A stretch of 50,402 nt of DNA from Phoronis australis (taxonomy: Eukaryota; Phoronida; Phoronidae), in assembly GCA_002633005.1 (NCBI GenBank), contig NMRA01000955.1, forward strand, positions 31,225 through 81,626, read 5' to 3'. Below the pieces are notes generated by a model. That model made no database searches. It worked only from the letters and a program-made list of their open reading frames with translations, and was not told the DNA's origin. Position numbers and translations under genes: made by a program. This document shows, piece after piece, positions 10,481 through 22,400 of this stretch. The number at the start of each line of letters is the position of its first letter. Position 1 is the first letter of the stretch.

Positions 10481-13400
10481 GTATTGTGATATAGCTACCC
10501 ATTCTAAATTCATGTTATGCGTTATTTGTAAAAGTCTGATAGTGTTCATTTCAGGATTTTAAAACAGTGGGCCCTTGATAGGCATAGCGAGGACTAGGCA
10601 ATGACCATCGCCTCTGGCTCTGATGGCCCGAACCAGAGGCGATGCAGAGGCTATAGGCGCTCTGTACGCCGGAAGCTTTTCGGCGAATTATTCCTCGCAC
10701 CGACTAAACCATCAAAGTCACTTTGTTATAAATACCTTTTGCGCATAGAGGAACATCTTAGGATGTTGTCGATATTGTTGTATTACAGCAGGTTCACTAG
10801 CTAGGCCTCTAGAAGTACTCACCAGTTAAAACACAGTTATTCAAGCTTCAGTAAAACCCAATCCAGGTGCCCATCCCTGACATCCTGATTGCTTGCTGAA
10901 AGACTGCCAGCAGGATTCCCGCCAGCAGTTTAAATAAAACAAGCATCCGGGGAACCATAAAACTGACAAATCACAAGACACCACAGAAAGATAAAGGACG
11001 AATGATGTTGACGATTACAACAATGTGTTTAAGTCCTTCCAACTCGAACAAATACTCCCGTTATGAAACTTTTTCTTCGAGCAGTCCCTATTTCAGTTCC
11101 CAAAATCGTGAAATCAAAATTTTTGTACTGCGCACGCTCCAATTTTTACCGCGCTCGCTAGGTGATGTGACTTCATGACCTCAATCTTTAAATAGGCCAA
11201 AGGTGAGCCATTGCGATCTTGTCAGTCAAATGTTCGTTTCCAAAATGCCACCACTTATACTTGTCTTTAATTGGCGTTACTTGAAACTGTTTGTATTTCA
11301 ATGAATTATTGTTTGTATTTGATAAAAATAAATGCTGTTGATATGACATTTAATAGTCTTTGTGCACATATTTAATGTTTAACAACACGGCAAATGCACG
11401 GCTGGTTCCCGGCAGCACGTACGCAAAGGGTGGGAACTTCAGCTTTCAAAGTTCGCCTGTAGGACCACAACTTCTGACCTTCGGCCTGGTTAAAAAAATG
11501 AAAATTTTGATTTCACGATTTTGGGAACTGAAATAGGGACTGCTCGAAGAAAAAGTTTCATAACGGGAGTATTTGTTCGAGTTGGAAGGACGTAAACACA
11601 TATCGACAACCTCCTAAGGTGTTCCTCTATGCGCAAAAGGTATTTATAACAACGTGACTTCGATGGTTTAGTCGGTGCGAGGCATAATTCGCCGAAAAGC
11701 TTCCGGCATACAGAGCGCCTATAGCCTCTGCATCGCCTCTGGTTCGGGCCAACAGAGGCGATGGTCATTGCCTAAGTGAGGACTAGCCAGCCAGCTAGCT
11801 GTATGAAGACTGTCGTCAAAATCAGCTAGATCCCACTGCGTGTATTTCTTCCGTAGACCCCGAAATTGTACACAGCCAGGGTAGTTCTGCTCATCACTGT
11901 GCCGTGAAACTTGTATCAACATGTAAAGCTAAAGACCGGACGGTGTGCATGCAAAATCTGGGAATCAACCGACACTCACCTTGCCCGTTATAGCCGTTTA
12001 AGTGAAAAACAATGCAATAAACGTCATTTTCTTGTGTAACTCTGTGCCTTTTCTAACAATGAAAAGTATGTCGTCGTTTTGAAAACAATACGCGCGTGCA
12101 CGCGCCATTTCCTAAATTTTTGCGACATCTCTCAGGAGAAAATGATAGCTTGGAAGTAACAAAATTTCTTCTGAAATTCGATTTTTCGGTACCAAAATTC
12201 TAAAAACTTTTAATGAGGTGAAACCAGTTCTGAAAATTTGTTGTGACGTGTACGCAACCTCGTGAAGGAAAAACAGTTGATTGAAGAATCGGCGAAAAAA
12301 GAAACTGGTCAATAGGTGATGCAAAATTTCATGGCGCCGAAAGCAGTCGCTAAAGATCACTCCACAATTGACCTATCCCCAGGATTATGATGGACGGCTT
12401 AATTGACCCGCAGCATTTTTGGCACACCTTCGTCTGCGTTTCCAAGCCGACAAACCACACGCAGTCGAATAAAACTTACTTTAGTCTATAGCTAAAGAAA
12501 TTGTCCGCTAAGAATGGGGAAACGGTGTTGATAAGGCGTGTGTAGCACCAACTGCCGTTATGCTGCTCCAGAATAATATCCCGTCATTTTTGGCATGTCC
12601 TAAGCCGAAAAGTGATGTTGAAAAGCGTAAACTATGGAACAAACTGTACGGCCACACGAGCAGCTACACTTAGCGATGTTGCTTGATAACTCGAAGGCTG
12701 TTATAAACACAAATATATTAGTTCCAAGATACGCACTTTTCAGCTTGGTGGCTATGGTGCAGGTCTATCTCAGATTTTGACTCCCGAGTCGACTACGTCT
12801 GGCCGCCTTTGTCTCGCCACCTGCTGGATCTCAGCACTCTAGCGGTAGTCCCCGGAAATTGTTGTTTTCGAGGACATTTTATTTTATGTTGTTTATTTAT
12901 TTCAACCTAATGGACATTATTTTGTTTCGTATCAAAGGTACATTTTTGTTCTTCATAAACCGTAAGCTGGCATTCAACTGAACTTCTCTCCCGGTCAAAA
13001 TTCAAAGATTCGATCGGCACAGGGAAGGGCACTGGATTACTGCCGGAACTCAAAGCCTTGGTCGAGTTGTTGTCACTAAAAATTAACTGTTGAATTACTT
13101 TTTGACGTGTACCAGGTACACTATACACTATGTCTGTAGAGTTAGAGAGAGCTCATTTTGAAGTTGTTCAAACATGATATTTAGATTTATGAAGCTTTAA
13201 AAAATAATTTGAGTTATTTTTGTAAATACCCTATTTTTGCAACTACCACACCAGATTTGTAATCTTTTGTAACCATACCACGACTTAGTGATCATGCTAC
13301 CTTCAAAATTATATGAAAGCTACCTTTATGGAATGAAACTACAAAAAAATGCCAAGTTCATAAGAAGGTAGGCCTAATTTAAATGTCTTAATGGTGCAAA

Positions 13401-16400
13401 CGGACAATTCCATAGGCNGGGGGGGGGAGGGGGCAGGGGCAGGGGCCCCACCTCCCCCCCTTGGCTGCCTCAAGCAAAATGAAACAGCAAGAGCGTGAGG
13501 AAATACTGAGTTCAGTAACTAGGACTGGTAGCGCAAGAGAGGGGGCTCAGACCCCAGATCGCGGCGGAATCGTGTTCATGTTTTTCCACGAGGCAACATA
13601 TGTTGGCCTCCCCTGTGGTATCTTAGATCCGCCACTGAATTCCAGACATTAATTTTACTTAGACACAAGCCTAGACCTACCGGAGCTAACTGTTTGGCCA
13701 GGACAAGATGAGTGTGTACCTGCAGCTATGAACCTGAATTTTTTGATCAAAATATTTCGTTACAAGATTAGAAAAGCGTAAACAGTGCTATCGAGTCGAC
13801 CTAGTCAGACACTATAGTGCATTTATTGTCTGTAATCTATGACTTACTTTACTCCAGGAGTCCCACCAGTTGTGACCTACTTTTCATTTGGCGATATTTA
13901 GCAGACGACAGAATAACAATATCGGTGAATCTTCACTGATTTTATTCGAAAGGTCTTGAAATCTATGGAATCTTACAGATAATTCGACTTTAAGGTACAT
14001 ACCCAGCTTAACATGAACATATCGTATCAGTGGCCTTGTCATTTGTTAGGTGAAGGGGCCCCGAGGCCGAGGTGTTCTTCGGATTTTTGCTGGCTCCTTG
14101 AGCACTTATTTTTTCATGGTCACCTTTACAAATTTCCATATCATGAACGTAGGATTCACTGTTGAAAAGCATAGATTCTTGTCTCTGTCGACGCGTTTTC
14201 AAATAGTACAAAAACACTCATCGATTCCACCAGGAACGTCGTTTAGAGACAGTGTATTTGCCTCTGACATCTCGTTCGAATGTCGGGTATCACGTGACGT
14301 TTCGCATAGGGGCGGAGCTTGCGATAGGTCAATTTTAGCAGCAGAATAACGGTAGAATGCCATTTTTGCCAACACCGTTAAATAATTTAATTACTCAAGG
14401 AAGACTGTAGTTTTTAATGACGCTAATTTTGTGTCAGATTTTATCTTACCACTTTTTTACCCGCAATGGTGCAAAGCTGTATATTTATATACAGCTTTGT
14501 ACCATGGCTAAGCGAGGACTAGCCTTGGTACAAAGCTGTATATAAATATACAGCTTTGCACCGATGTGGGTAAAAAAGTGGTAAGATAAAATCTGACATA
14601 AAATAGCTACATTTTCAAAATGAAAATAATGTATTGCCCATGAAGCAACGGTCCAATCTATCACGAATCAAAGATCGAATGTGAAGACACTTTCACGTTT
14701 GTTATTCAAAACTGGTTGCATTGTCTTTAACCTAATGTACAAACACCACACACTTTCAACCATTATTACTGGTGTTACTCTACAGATGTGAACTATCTCA
14801 TGTAACAGTGACACATTAAAACATTGTGAATTCGTTCACAAGGGACTGTAGAGAACAGTCCAAAACATTTGAGCTCTTAAATCTTCAGTCTCAGAGTAAG
14901 TTAATTTTACTTATACCATACCTTCGAGGGCTCGACGCTATTAAAATCGCCTGGTCGCATTTTGCGACCTAGCCAAAATCCCAGGTCGCATTTTCAAAAT
15001 CCAGCTCGCATTAGTAAATGCCGGGTCGCAAAATTTTCCCGCCATTTTTACATGCTAAAATAGATTTTTTAGATCATCGAGAAAATGTTTAGATTATGCT
15101 CTTACCTGCAGCGTTAAATACTCACAAATTTCGTATCTCAAAATTGACTTCATTCATGCAGGTACGGCCTTACTGTTCTTCACGACTGCCATTGAAAGAC
15201 TCTAGAGCGCAAGGCAAGTTGCCGACGTGAAAGTTGAAGCAGTGCTCTCTAACTGACTTGTGCATTCGAGTAGCTAAATTTGCAATGTGAAAAGGGCGAA
15301 AATGTCCGTTGAAAAAGTATCCGGGATTTTGTTAGATCTGGCCTGCTACTGGCTGTCCTCAAAGTCGTTAAAGATTCAAACTAACTTGGGTAACGGCGAG
15401 TTTGCTCTTCAATACCTTCCAAGTACGGAAAAAATAGGTCAGTCACAAAACGACACGCATGTCACTAGTGTTAACTTTCTTTCCGAGGTATAANNNNNNN
15501 NNNNNNNNNNNNNNNNNNNNNNNNNNNNNNNNNNNNNNNNNNNNNNNNNNNNNNNNNNNNNNNNNNNNNNNNNNNNNNNNNNNNNNNNNNNNNNNNNNNN
15601 NNNNNNNNNNNNNNNNNNNNNNNNNNNNNNNNNNNNNNNNNNNNNNNNNNNNNNNNNNNNNNNNNNNNNNNNNNNNNNNNNNNNNNNNNNNNNNNNNNNN
15701 NNNNNNNNNNNNNNNNNNNNNNNNNNNNNNNNNNNNNNNNNNNNNNNNNNNNNNNNNNNNNNNNNNNNNNNNNNNNNNNNNNNNNNNNNNNNNNNNNNNN
15801 NNNNNNNNNNNNNNNNNNNNNNNNNNNNNNNNNNNNNNNNNNNNNNNNNNNNNNNNNNNNNNNNNNNNNNNNNNNNNNNNNNNNNNNNNNNNNNNNNNNN
15901 NNNNNNNNNNNNNNNNNNNNNNNNNNNNNNNNNNNNNNNNNNNNNNNNNNNNNNNNNNNNNNNNNNNNNNNNNNNNNNNNNNNNNNNNNNNNNNNNNNNN
16001 NNNNNGGGGGGTGTATAAAGAGAAGAATGAAATGTTCAATAACTTGAACCACAATTTCGCATCTAGTGCCAGTTTAGTTGCAATAGCTGGCTACGGGCAT
16101 AGAATACAGGGTTTACAGAACATCGACCTCGGGAAACATCGTAAGAGGAGAACGTCAGTTCTGGGTTATATCGGTCCCGGGACATCGGGTCTTTTATAAC
16201 CGCTGGGAATCTGAGTTCAATTTCAAATAAACCAGAGCCAAGACGGTATACTCTTTCATTTAGAACTGTCGCTGTTCTTTGAAGTGGTGTGCACGCATGA
16301 GTTCACGCACTTGAATCGCTGGAGTAGGCCTACACTTTACGTTGGCAACAACGTGTGAAAGACAAATCATATTTTGCGCACGTAGCCCCAGAAACAAGTA

Positions 16401-19400
16401 AAGGGTTTCAGAATTTCTTGGCAACTGAAAGTAAAGACGTGACCGTCGTTTGGCGATTAATAAGGGTGTCATTTTCACTTTGGCTGTCTTAATACGATAA
16501 AAAGGAGAAGCACATCTCAGTCTAAGTCTGCCGGGACTGCGTGCGCGTTAACGGTGCCGCAGTGCGATATCAGGGATATTGTCATGGACATTTGGTACAT
16601 GTAATAAGGACATCTTCTGTGAAAAATAAATATTTTTGTCCACCACAAAGTTTGGTAAGTTGATCGCTTAAGAATTAATAGAAACACCGTTATTTTGTGA
16701 AGTTTTATCACGTGTTAAGCAGTGGCCTGAAACTTTCTTCGGCGAATCCGGGAATTGACCTATCGCAAGCTCCGCCCCTCTGCGAAAAGTCACGTGATAC
16801 TCGACATTCGAACAAGATGGCAGAGGCAAATACACTGTCTCTAAACGACGTTCCTGGTGGAATCGATGAGTGTTTTTGTACTATTTGAAAACGCGTCGAC
16901 AGAGACAAGAGGCGATGCCTTTCAACAGTAAATCGTACGTTCATGATATGGGAATTTGTAAAGGTGACGATGAAAAAATAAGTGCTCGAGGAGCCAGCAA
17001 AAATCCGAAGAACCCCTCGGCCTCGGAGCCACATTCACCTGACAAATGACAAGGCCACTGATACGATATGTTCATGTAAAGCTGGGTATGTACCTTAAAG
17101 TCGAATTATCTGTACGATTCCATTGATTTCATGATCTTTCGAATAAAATCAGTGAAGATTCACCGATATTTTTATTCTGTCGTCTGCTAAATCTCGCCAA
17201 GTGAAAAGTAGGTCACAACTGGTGGGACTCCTGGAGTAAAGTAGGTCATAGTTTACAGACAACACATGCACTATAGTGTCTGACTAGGTCGACTCGATAG
17301 CACTGTTTGCGCTTTTCTAATCTTGTAACGAAATATTTTGATCAAAAAATTCAGGTTCATAGCTCAGGAACATACTCATCTCGTCCAAGGCAAACAGCTC
17401 CTGTAGGTCTAAGGCTGTGTCTAAGTAAAATTAATGTTTGGAATTCAGTGGCGGATCTAAGATACCACAGGGGGGGCCAACATATGTTGCCTCGTGGAAT
17501 TGGGCATAGTGCGATTGTATGTGCACAGGCGGCCCGAAAGTTGCAGGGGCCAGGGATGTAGACCGTTGGACCTTCTGTTCAGAAAATCTATCGGTGGACT
17601 AAAAAAAACAGCCAGGAACACGATTCTGCCGCGATCTGAATTCTGAGCCCTCCTCTTCCGCTACCAGTCCTAGTTACTGAACTCAATATTTCCTCACGGT
17701 CTTGCTGTTTCCTTTTGCTTGCGGCAGCCAAGAGGGGGGGGCTGGGGAGCCTGCTCGTACCCCCACCCCCCTAAACCCGCCTATGGAATTGTCCGTTTGC
17801 ACCATTAAGACATTTAAATTAGGCCTACCTTCTTATGAACTTGGCTTTTGTTTTGTAGTTTCATTCCGTAAAGGTAGCTTTCATTTAATTTTGAAGGTAG
17901 CATGATCACTAAGTCGTGGTATGGTTACAAAAGATTACAAGTCTGGTGTGGTAGTTGCAAAAATAGGGTATTTACAAAAATAACTCAAATTTTTTTTAAA
18001 GCTTCATAAATCTAAATATCATGTTTGAACAACTTCAAAATGAGCTCTCTCTAACTCTACAGACATAGTGTATACTAGAGGTACACGTCAAAAAGGTAAT
18101 TCAATAGTTTATTTTTAGTGACAACAGCTCAACCAAGGCTTTGAGTTCCGGCAGTAATCCAGTGCCCTTCCCTGTGCTGATCGATTCTCTGAACTTTGAC
18201 CGGGAGAGAAGTTCAGTTGAACGCTAGCTTACGGTTTATGAATAACAAAAATGTACCCCTGACACGAAACAAAATAATGTCCATTAGGTTGAAATAAATA
18301 AAAAAAACCATAAAATAAAATGTCCTTGAAAACAACAATTTCTGGGGACTACCGCTAGAGTGCTGAGATCCAGCAGGTGCCGAGACAAAGGTGGCCAGAC
18401 GTAGTCAACTCAGGAGTCAAAATCTGAGATAGCCCTGCACCATAGCCACCAAGCTGAAAATGCGTATCTTGGAAGTAATATATTTGTGTTTATAATAGCC
18501 TTCGAGTTATGAAGCAACATCGCTAAGTTCAGCTGCTCCATAGTTTACGCTTTTCAACATCATTTGTTGACTTAGGACATGTCAAAAATGACGGGATATT
18601 ATTCTGGAGCAGCATAACGGCTGTCGGTGCTACACACGCCGTATCAACACCGTTTCCCCATTCTTAGCGGACAATTTCTTGAGCTATAGACTAAAGTAAG
18701 TTTTACTCGACTGTGTTTGGTTTGTCGGGTAAAACGGCGGCTTGGAAACGCAGACGAAGGTGTGCCAAGAATGCTGTGTTATGATTGGTCAATTAAGCCG
18801 TCCGTCATAATCCTGGCGATAGGTCAATTTACAAAAGTGGCCGAAAGTGTTAGCCAATGAAACGCGTCAAAGATCGATTCTGCATATCCCATGTTCACGT
18901 GACTTGCTTACAAGTCATCGGGAGGGCTGTTCTCGGTTAGTGTTCTTTTGAACTTGGATTTGGCAACAACCAAATAACGGTCGGATTAACAAGAGCTGCT
19001 TTGTATTTGCCAAGTATCTGTTGAGAAGTGTAAAAACTCAGCTCGCATTCGTTGGAAATTCCAGGTTGCATTTTGCGACTTGATACGACCTGACAAAAAT
19101 GTCAGCTCGCATTTCCAAATTTCAGGTCGCAAATGCGACCTCCAGCTCGTTATGTTGAGCCCTGCCTTCACCGAGACTATGAAAAACCTTTTTTTAATGA
19201 GACACATTAAAACCAGGTTAATTTATATCACCCTGTGCAGAGACGATCGGGCACCAGCACGCAATGTGATAAAAGCTTGGCAACCCCATTGTACAATTGA
19301 AACTCTAGCCGCAACATAGCAGCTTACCACCATAAAATTGAGTCTGCTGATGGCCAGTTGACAAAGTCAGCAGTAGGACTTGCCTGGGGGTCACGGTATG

Positions 19401-22400
19401 AGTCAGCTGAAAATTAGCTGAACGATAGGTAGACCGGTTGACAACCAGCCGTCAACCAGGGGGACAAAAATTTGTGATGTTTGCTGTATACCTGTGTCAA
19501 CTGTAACAGAACCTGCCGTTCTAGAAACAGACTTTTTATGCCCAGCCGATGCTGCAATCCAACCAAGGACTGACAGTAGGTGCAAATCCACCGTCTCTCG
19601 AGACTGCTGTCAATCATACTGTAATGACTGCATTTATTTTGTAATTTGTGAAACTCTAAAGAGTATATAATGTTACAAAACACATACATATAATGAAAAC
19701 CACGAACCTTAAAACTGTTGGCTGACTCATGTGAGAGAAAAGTATAAAAACCTCATTGTTTTCCATTTCAGGTTTGCGCTCTGGTAAAATGGGTGAGCAG
19801 TGCGAGGCCATAGTGAAATTTCCAGGTTTATTCGAAAAGTATCCATTTCCCATTTTAATCAATTCTGCATTTCTGAAACTCGCTGATGTTTTCAGAGTAG
19901 GGTAAGTTAGTTGTTCAGGATACTAATAATTATTGAGTTCATCAATATTTGTGTTAAATGCCTGAATCTTATTCTTAGTTTTAACATTTAGGCATTGCCC
20001 TTAAAAATGAAACTTAAAATTGATATAATGTTTTCTTTTTGTTCTGAGAATTAGATTGATTGTGACTGACTGATAAGATATATTTTTAAAAGATTCAGAA
20101 AGAATGCAGTGGTAAACTATATGTAACCTGTGTCTCCTTAAGTTTAGGTAGTAAGAATAGGAATACACAAACAGTTAATAATTGTTTTGGGTATCCTTGT
20201 GAAAATGTAACTATGCAACTCACTGTTTCAGAATCAATTTTCTTCGACTGTGGGTACTGAGGGTGTTCCAGCAGAGTGAGAAACACCTGGATAAAATCCT
20301 CAACATTGATGAATTCCTTCGCAGAATATACATGGTCATACATAGTAACGACCCTGTAGCGAGGTCGCTTACTCTCAGGTATGTGGCCCCCATTATGGGC
20401 AGGCTATGAGAAATTGCTTAGTGTTCATTATCTCATGACTGGCTAAAAGCAATTTAATCCAGTCACAGGCTTCAGTCAGTGAGACCTTGTTAATGGTAAC
20501 CTTTACTACACAAGCGGGTTTATAAAGTACTACTTTCAGCCCTGTTACAGACCTGTGTAATATGTACAAAAATGCGGATTCGTAGGAAAAGTTTAGCTTG
20601 TAGTACACAAGTATGCAAGACTACGCAAAAACACGCAAATTTGAAATAGATTATTTACAGAGTTGTTACTCATTTAGTGAGTTGCTATCAGGAGAAATGG
20701 ATGAAGATTTGCAATTTATAAATTAAAAAGAATATGTATCAAGGCTTGGAATTTTCCGCGGAAACACGGATTTCTGCTTTTTTCTCGTATACCCTCCACG
20801 CAATATGTATTTGGGTCAGTAAAAATTTTCCTCTTTTTTGTCATGGGTCATTCGAAGCCTTGATGTAGACATATTATTTTAACTATAAAACATAAGCTGC
20901 GTAGTCGGAGACTTGCTCCAATTAATTCTAAATGTAGCAAGATAATAGAGGAATTGCATCATTGCCAGGCTAAACTTTCCGTGGTTGATGGATACTTTGG
21001 CTATGTCTGGCTAATTACGTAGTGTTGTCAAAATGGCAAAGCATGATAGGCTGTATATTCCAAACTGTGAAGTAAATAGCTTCTGAAAGAAGGGAACATT
21101 CTGTTTTTCCACAATTTTTATTAGACTGGCATTGTCTTATCAAAGTGACCGTTGAATTTATGTTGCAAGTGGTGTAATGCATTTTTTCTTGCGCCCCTGG
21201 TGGCTGTGGCACGTTGAGGCATTGGTCGAGATTGTTTGACTGGCAGTAAGGTGGTCCGAGTTTATGGACGCTTTCAAACTTTTGAGAACATGTCATCTGA
21301 CATAAAACATTGATCAGTGCACTGCCAGATTCATGAGCACTTATTTGCAGGTATGTTTTTGGTTTAAGAAACGAGCATAACGTTTGTAGCAAGGAACTCT
21401 CTATTATGTATTATATAACGGTTCATGGTATCTATTACCATGTATTTTTACATAATTATGTAACTTTAGTAAGTTACCTTTCCATACTACAAGCAACTAT
21501 ACACCTTAGAGAATTCTACAAATTGGTTGAAAATCTCCATTCACATATATTAAACAGTTTTGAAAGGTGAATAACTGGGAAAAGAACCAACTGAACACAG
21601 TTTCATGATACATAACATGTTCGAATTTTCGATGTTTGGTTTTAATGCAAATTTTCTGAAAAATCTCCAAATCTGGTGTCCAAAATACTCAAATTTAAAA
21701 GCAGTTTTAGTGGTACACATGCCTGCTCTTAAGCTAAGGATCTTTGCTTCAGGCTTTCAGGCTACATTAATACTGTAACCAGCTGATTTCAAATAGCAGA
21801 AATTCTTGCTTAAAGGAGAATGCCACCCAATTTAATTAGTCTTTTTTGCCGTCTTAATCGGTCTATTTCCACATCGCCTCGCATACGGTCGACCTTACCT
21901 TGCTGAGAGGTGTCGCGTTAACCTGTGAGGAAGGTAAGAAACGACACAGCGACGTCAGTGGTTCATTTGCAGAGTGAATGCCGCTATGTTGAGGTGCATC
22001 GTTCCCGCTTGTCTGAACTATGCAGCTGCGAGAAAAGCGGGTATACCATTTTTTTTTACTTCCTCGAGAGTTCGAAATGCTTAGGAAGTGGCTTGCAGTA
22101 GTGAAAATGAAAACTACGCTGTAAGTGGCAAGTATGAGGCCGTGAAACATCTCCTTGTCTGTGGCCTGCAGTTGTCGACAATGCCTGACGAATGCCGGCT
22201 TACCAAATAACTATCCACACGTTCCGTTGTCTGAGCTTGTTCACGGCGCCTCTCTATAGTATTTCACTGCATTCGAGTTCGAACTGATAACCTGTGAAAC
22301 TTAGCGATCCACCTGCGAAGTCTTCGTCCGGATGAGCTCTCGTCTAAGTCGGGATTGCGAGTTGCCATGTTGATATTTATTGGGCTACTGAGCGTTCTGT

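Larger units (their letters stand above)
14926..19164. mobile_element. Element H: 4.2-kb hAT-like element holding an assembly gap and A copy 2
   Basis: The ends are inverted: GAGGGCTCGAC at the left and GTTGAGCCCTG at the right, each followed inwards by clusters of GGTCGCA/TGCGACC motifs (14952-15035 and 19040-19150). CCTTC flanks both ends (14921-14925 and 19165-19169). A terminus of CAGGGCTCRAC type with such subterminal repeats is familiar from hAT transposons. The unsequenced gap at 15494-16005 and the inserted element A copy 2 lie inside. Any transposase could only be in the gap, since the sequenced parts show none. Confidence 0.65.

Noticed and set aside
10601-11768. Two similar peptides (GPNQRRCRGYRRSV) on opposite strands as a protein family
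   Set aside because: They are the two arms of fold-back element B; similarity at protein level follows from near-identical DNA.
15443-16199. Long open frames crossing the N run
   Set aside because: They consist almost wholly of undetermined residues; the gap hides any stops.
16708-17034. Minus-strand 108-codon frame shared by all A copies
   Set aside because: No domain, and the opposite strand is just as open; it reflects conserved element DNA, although a former coding role cannot be excluded.
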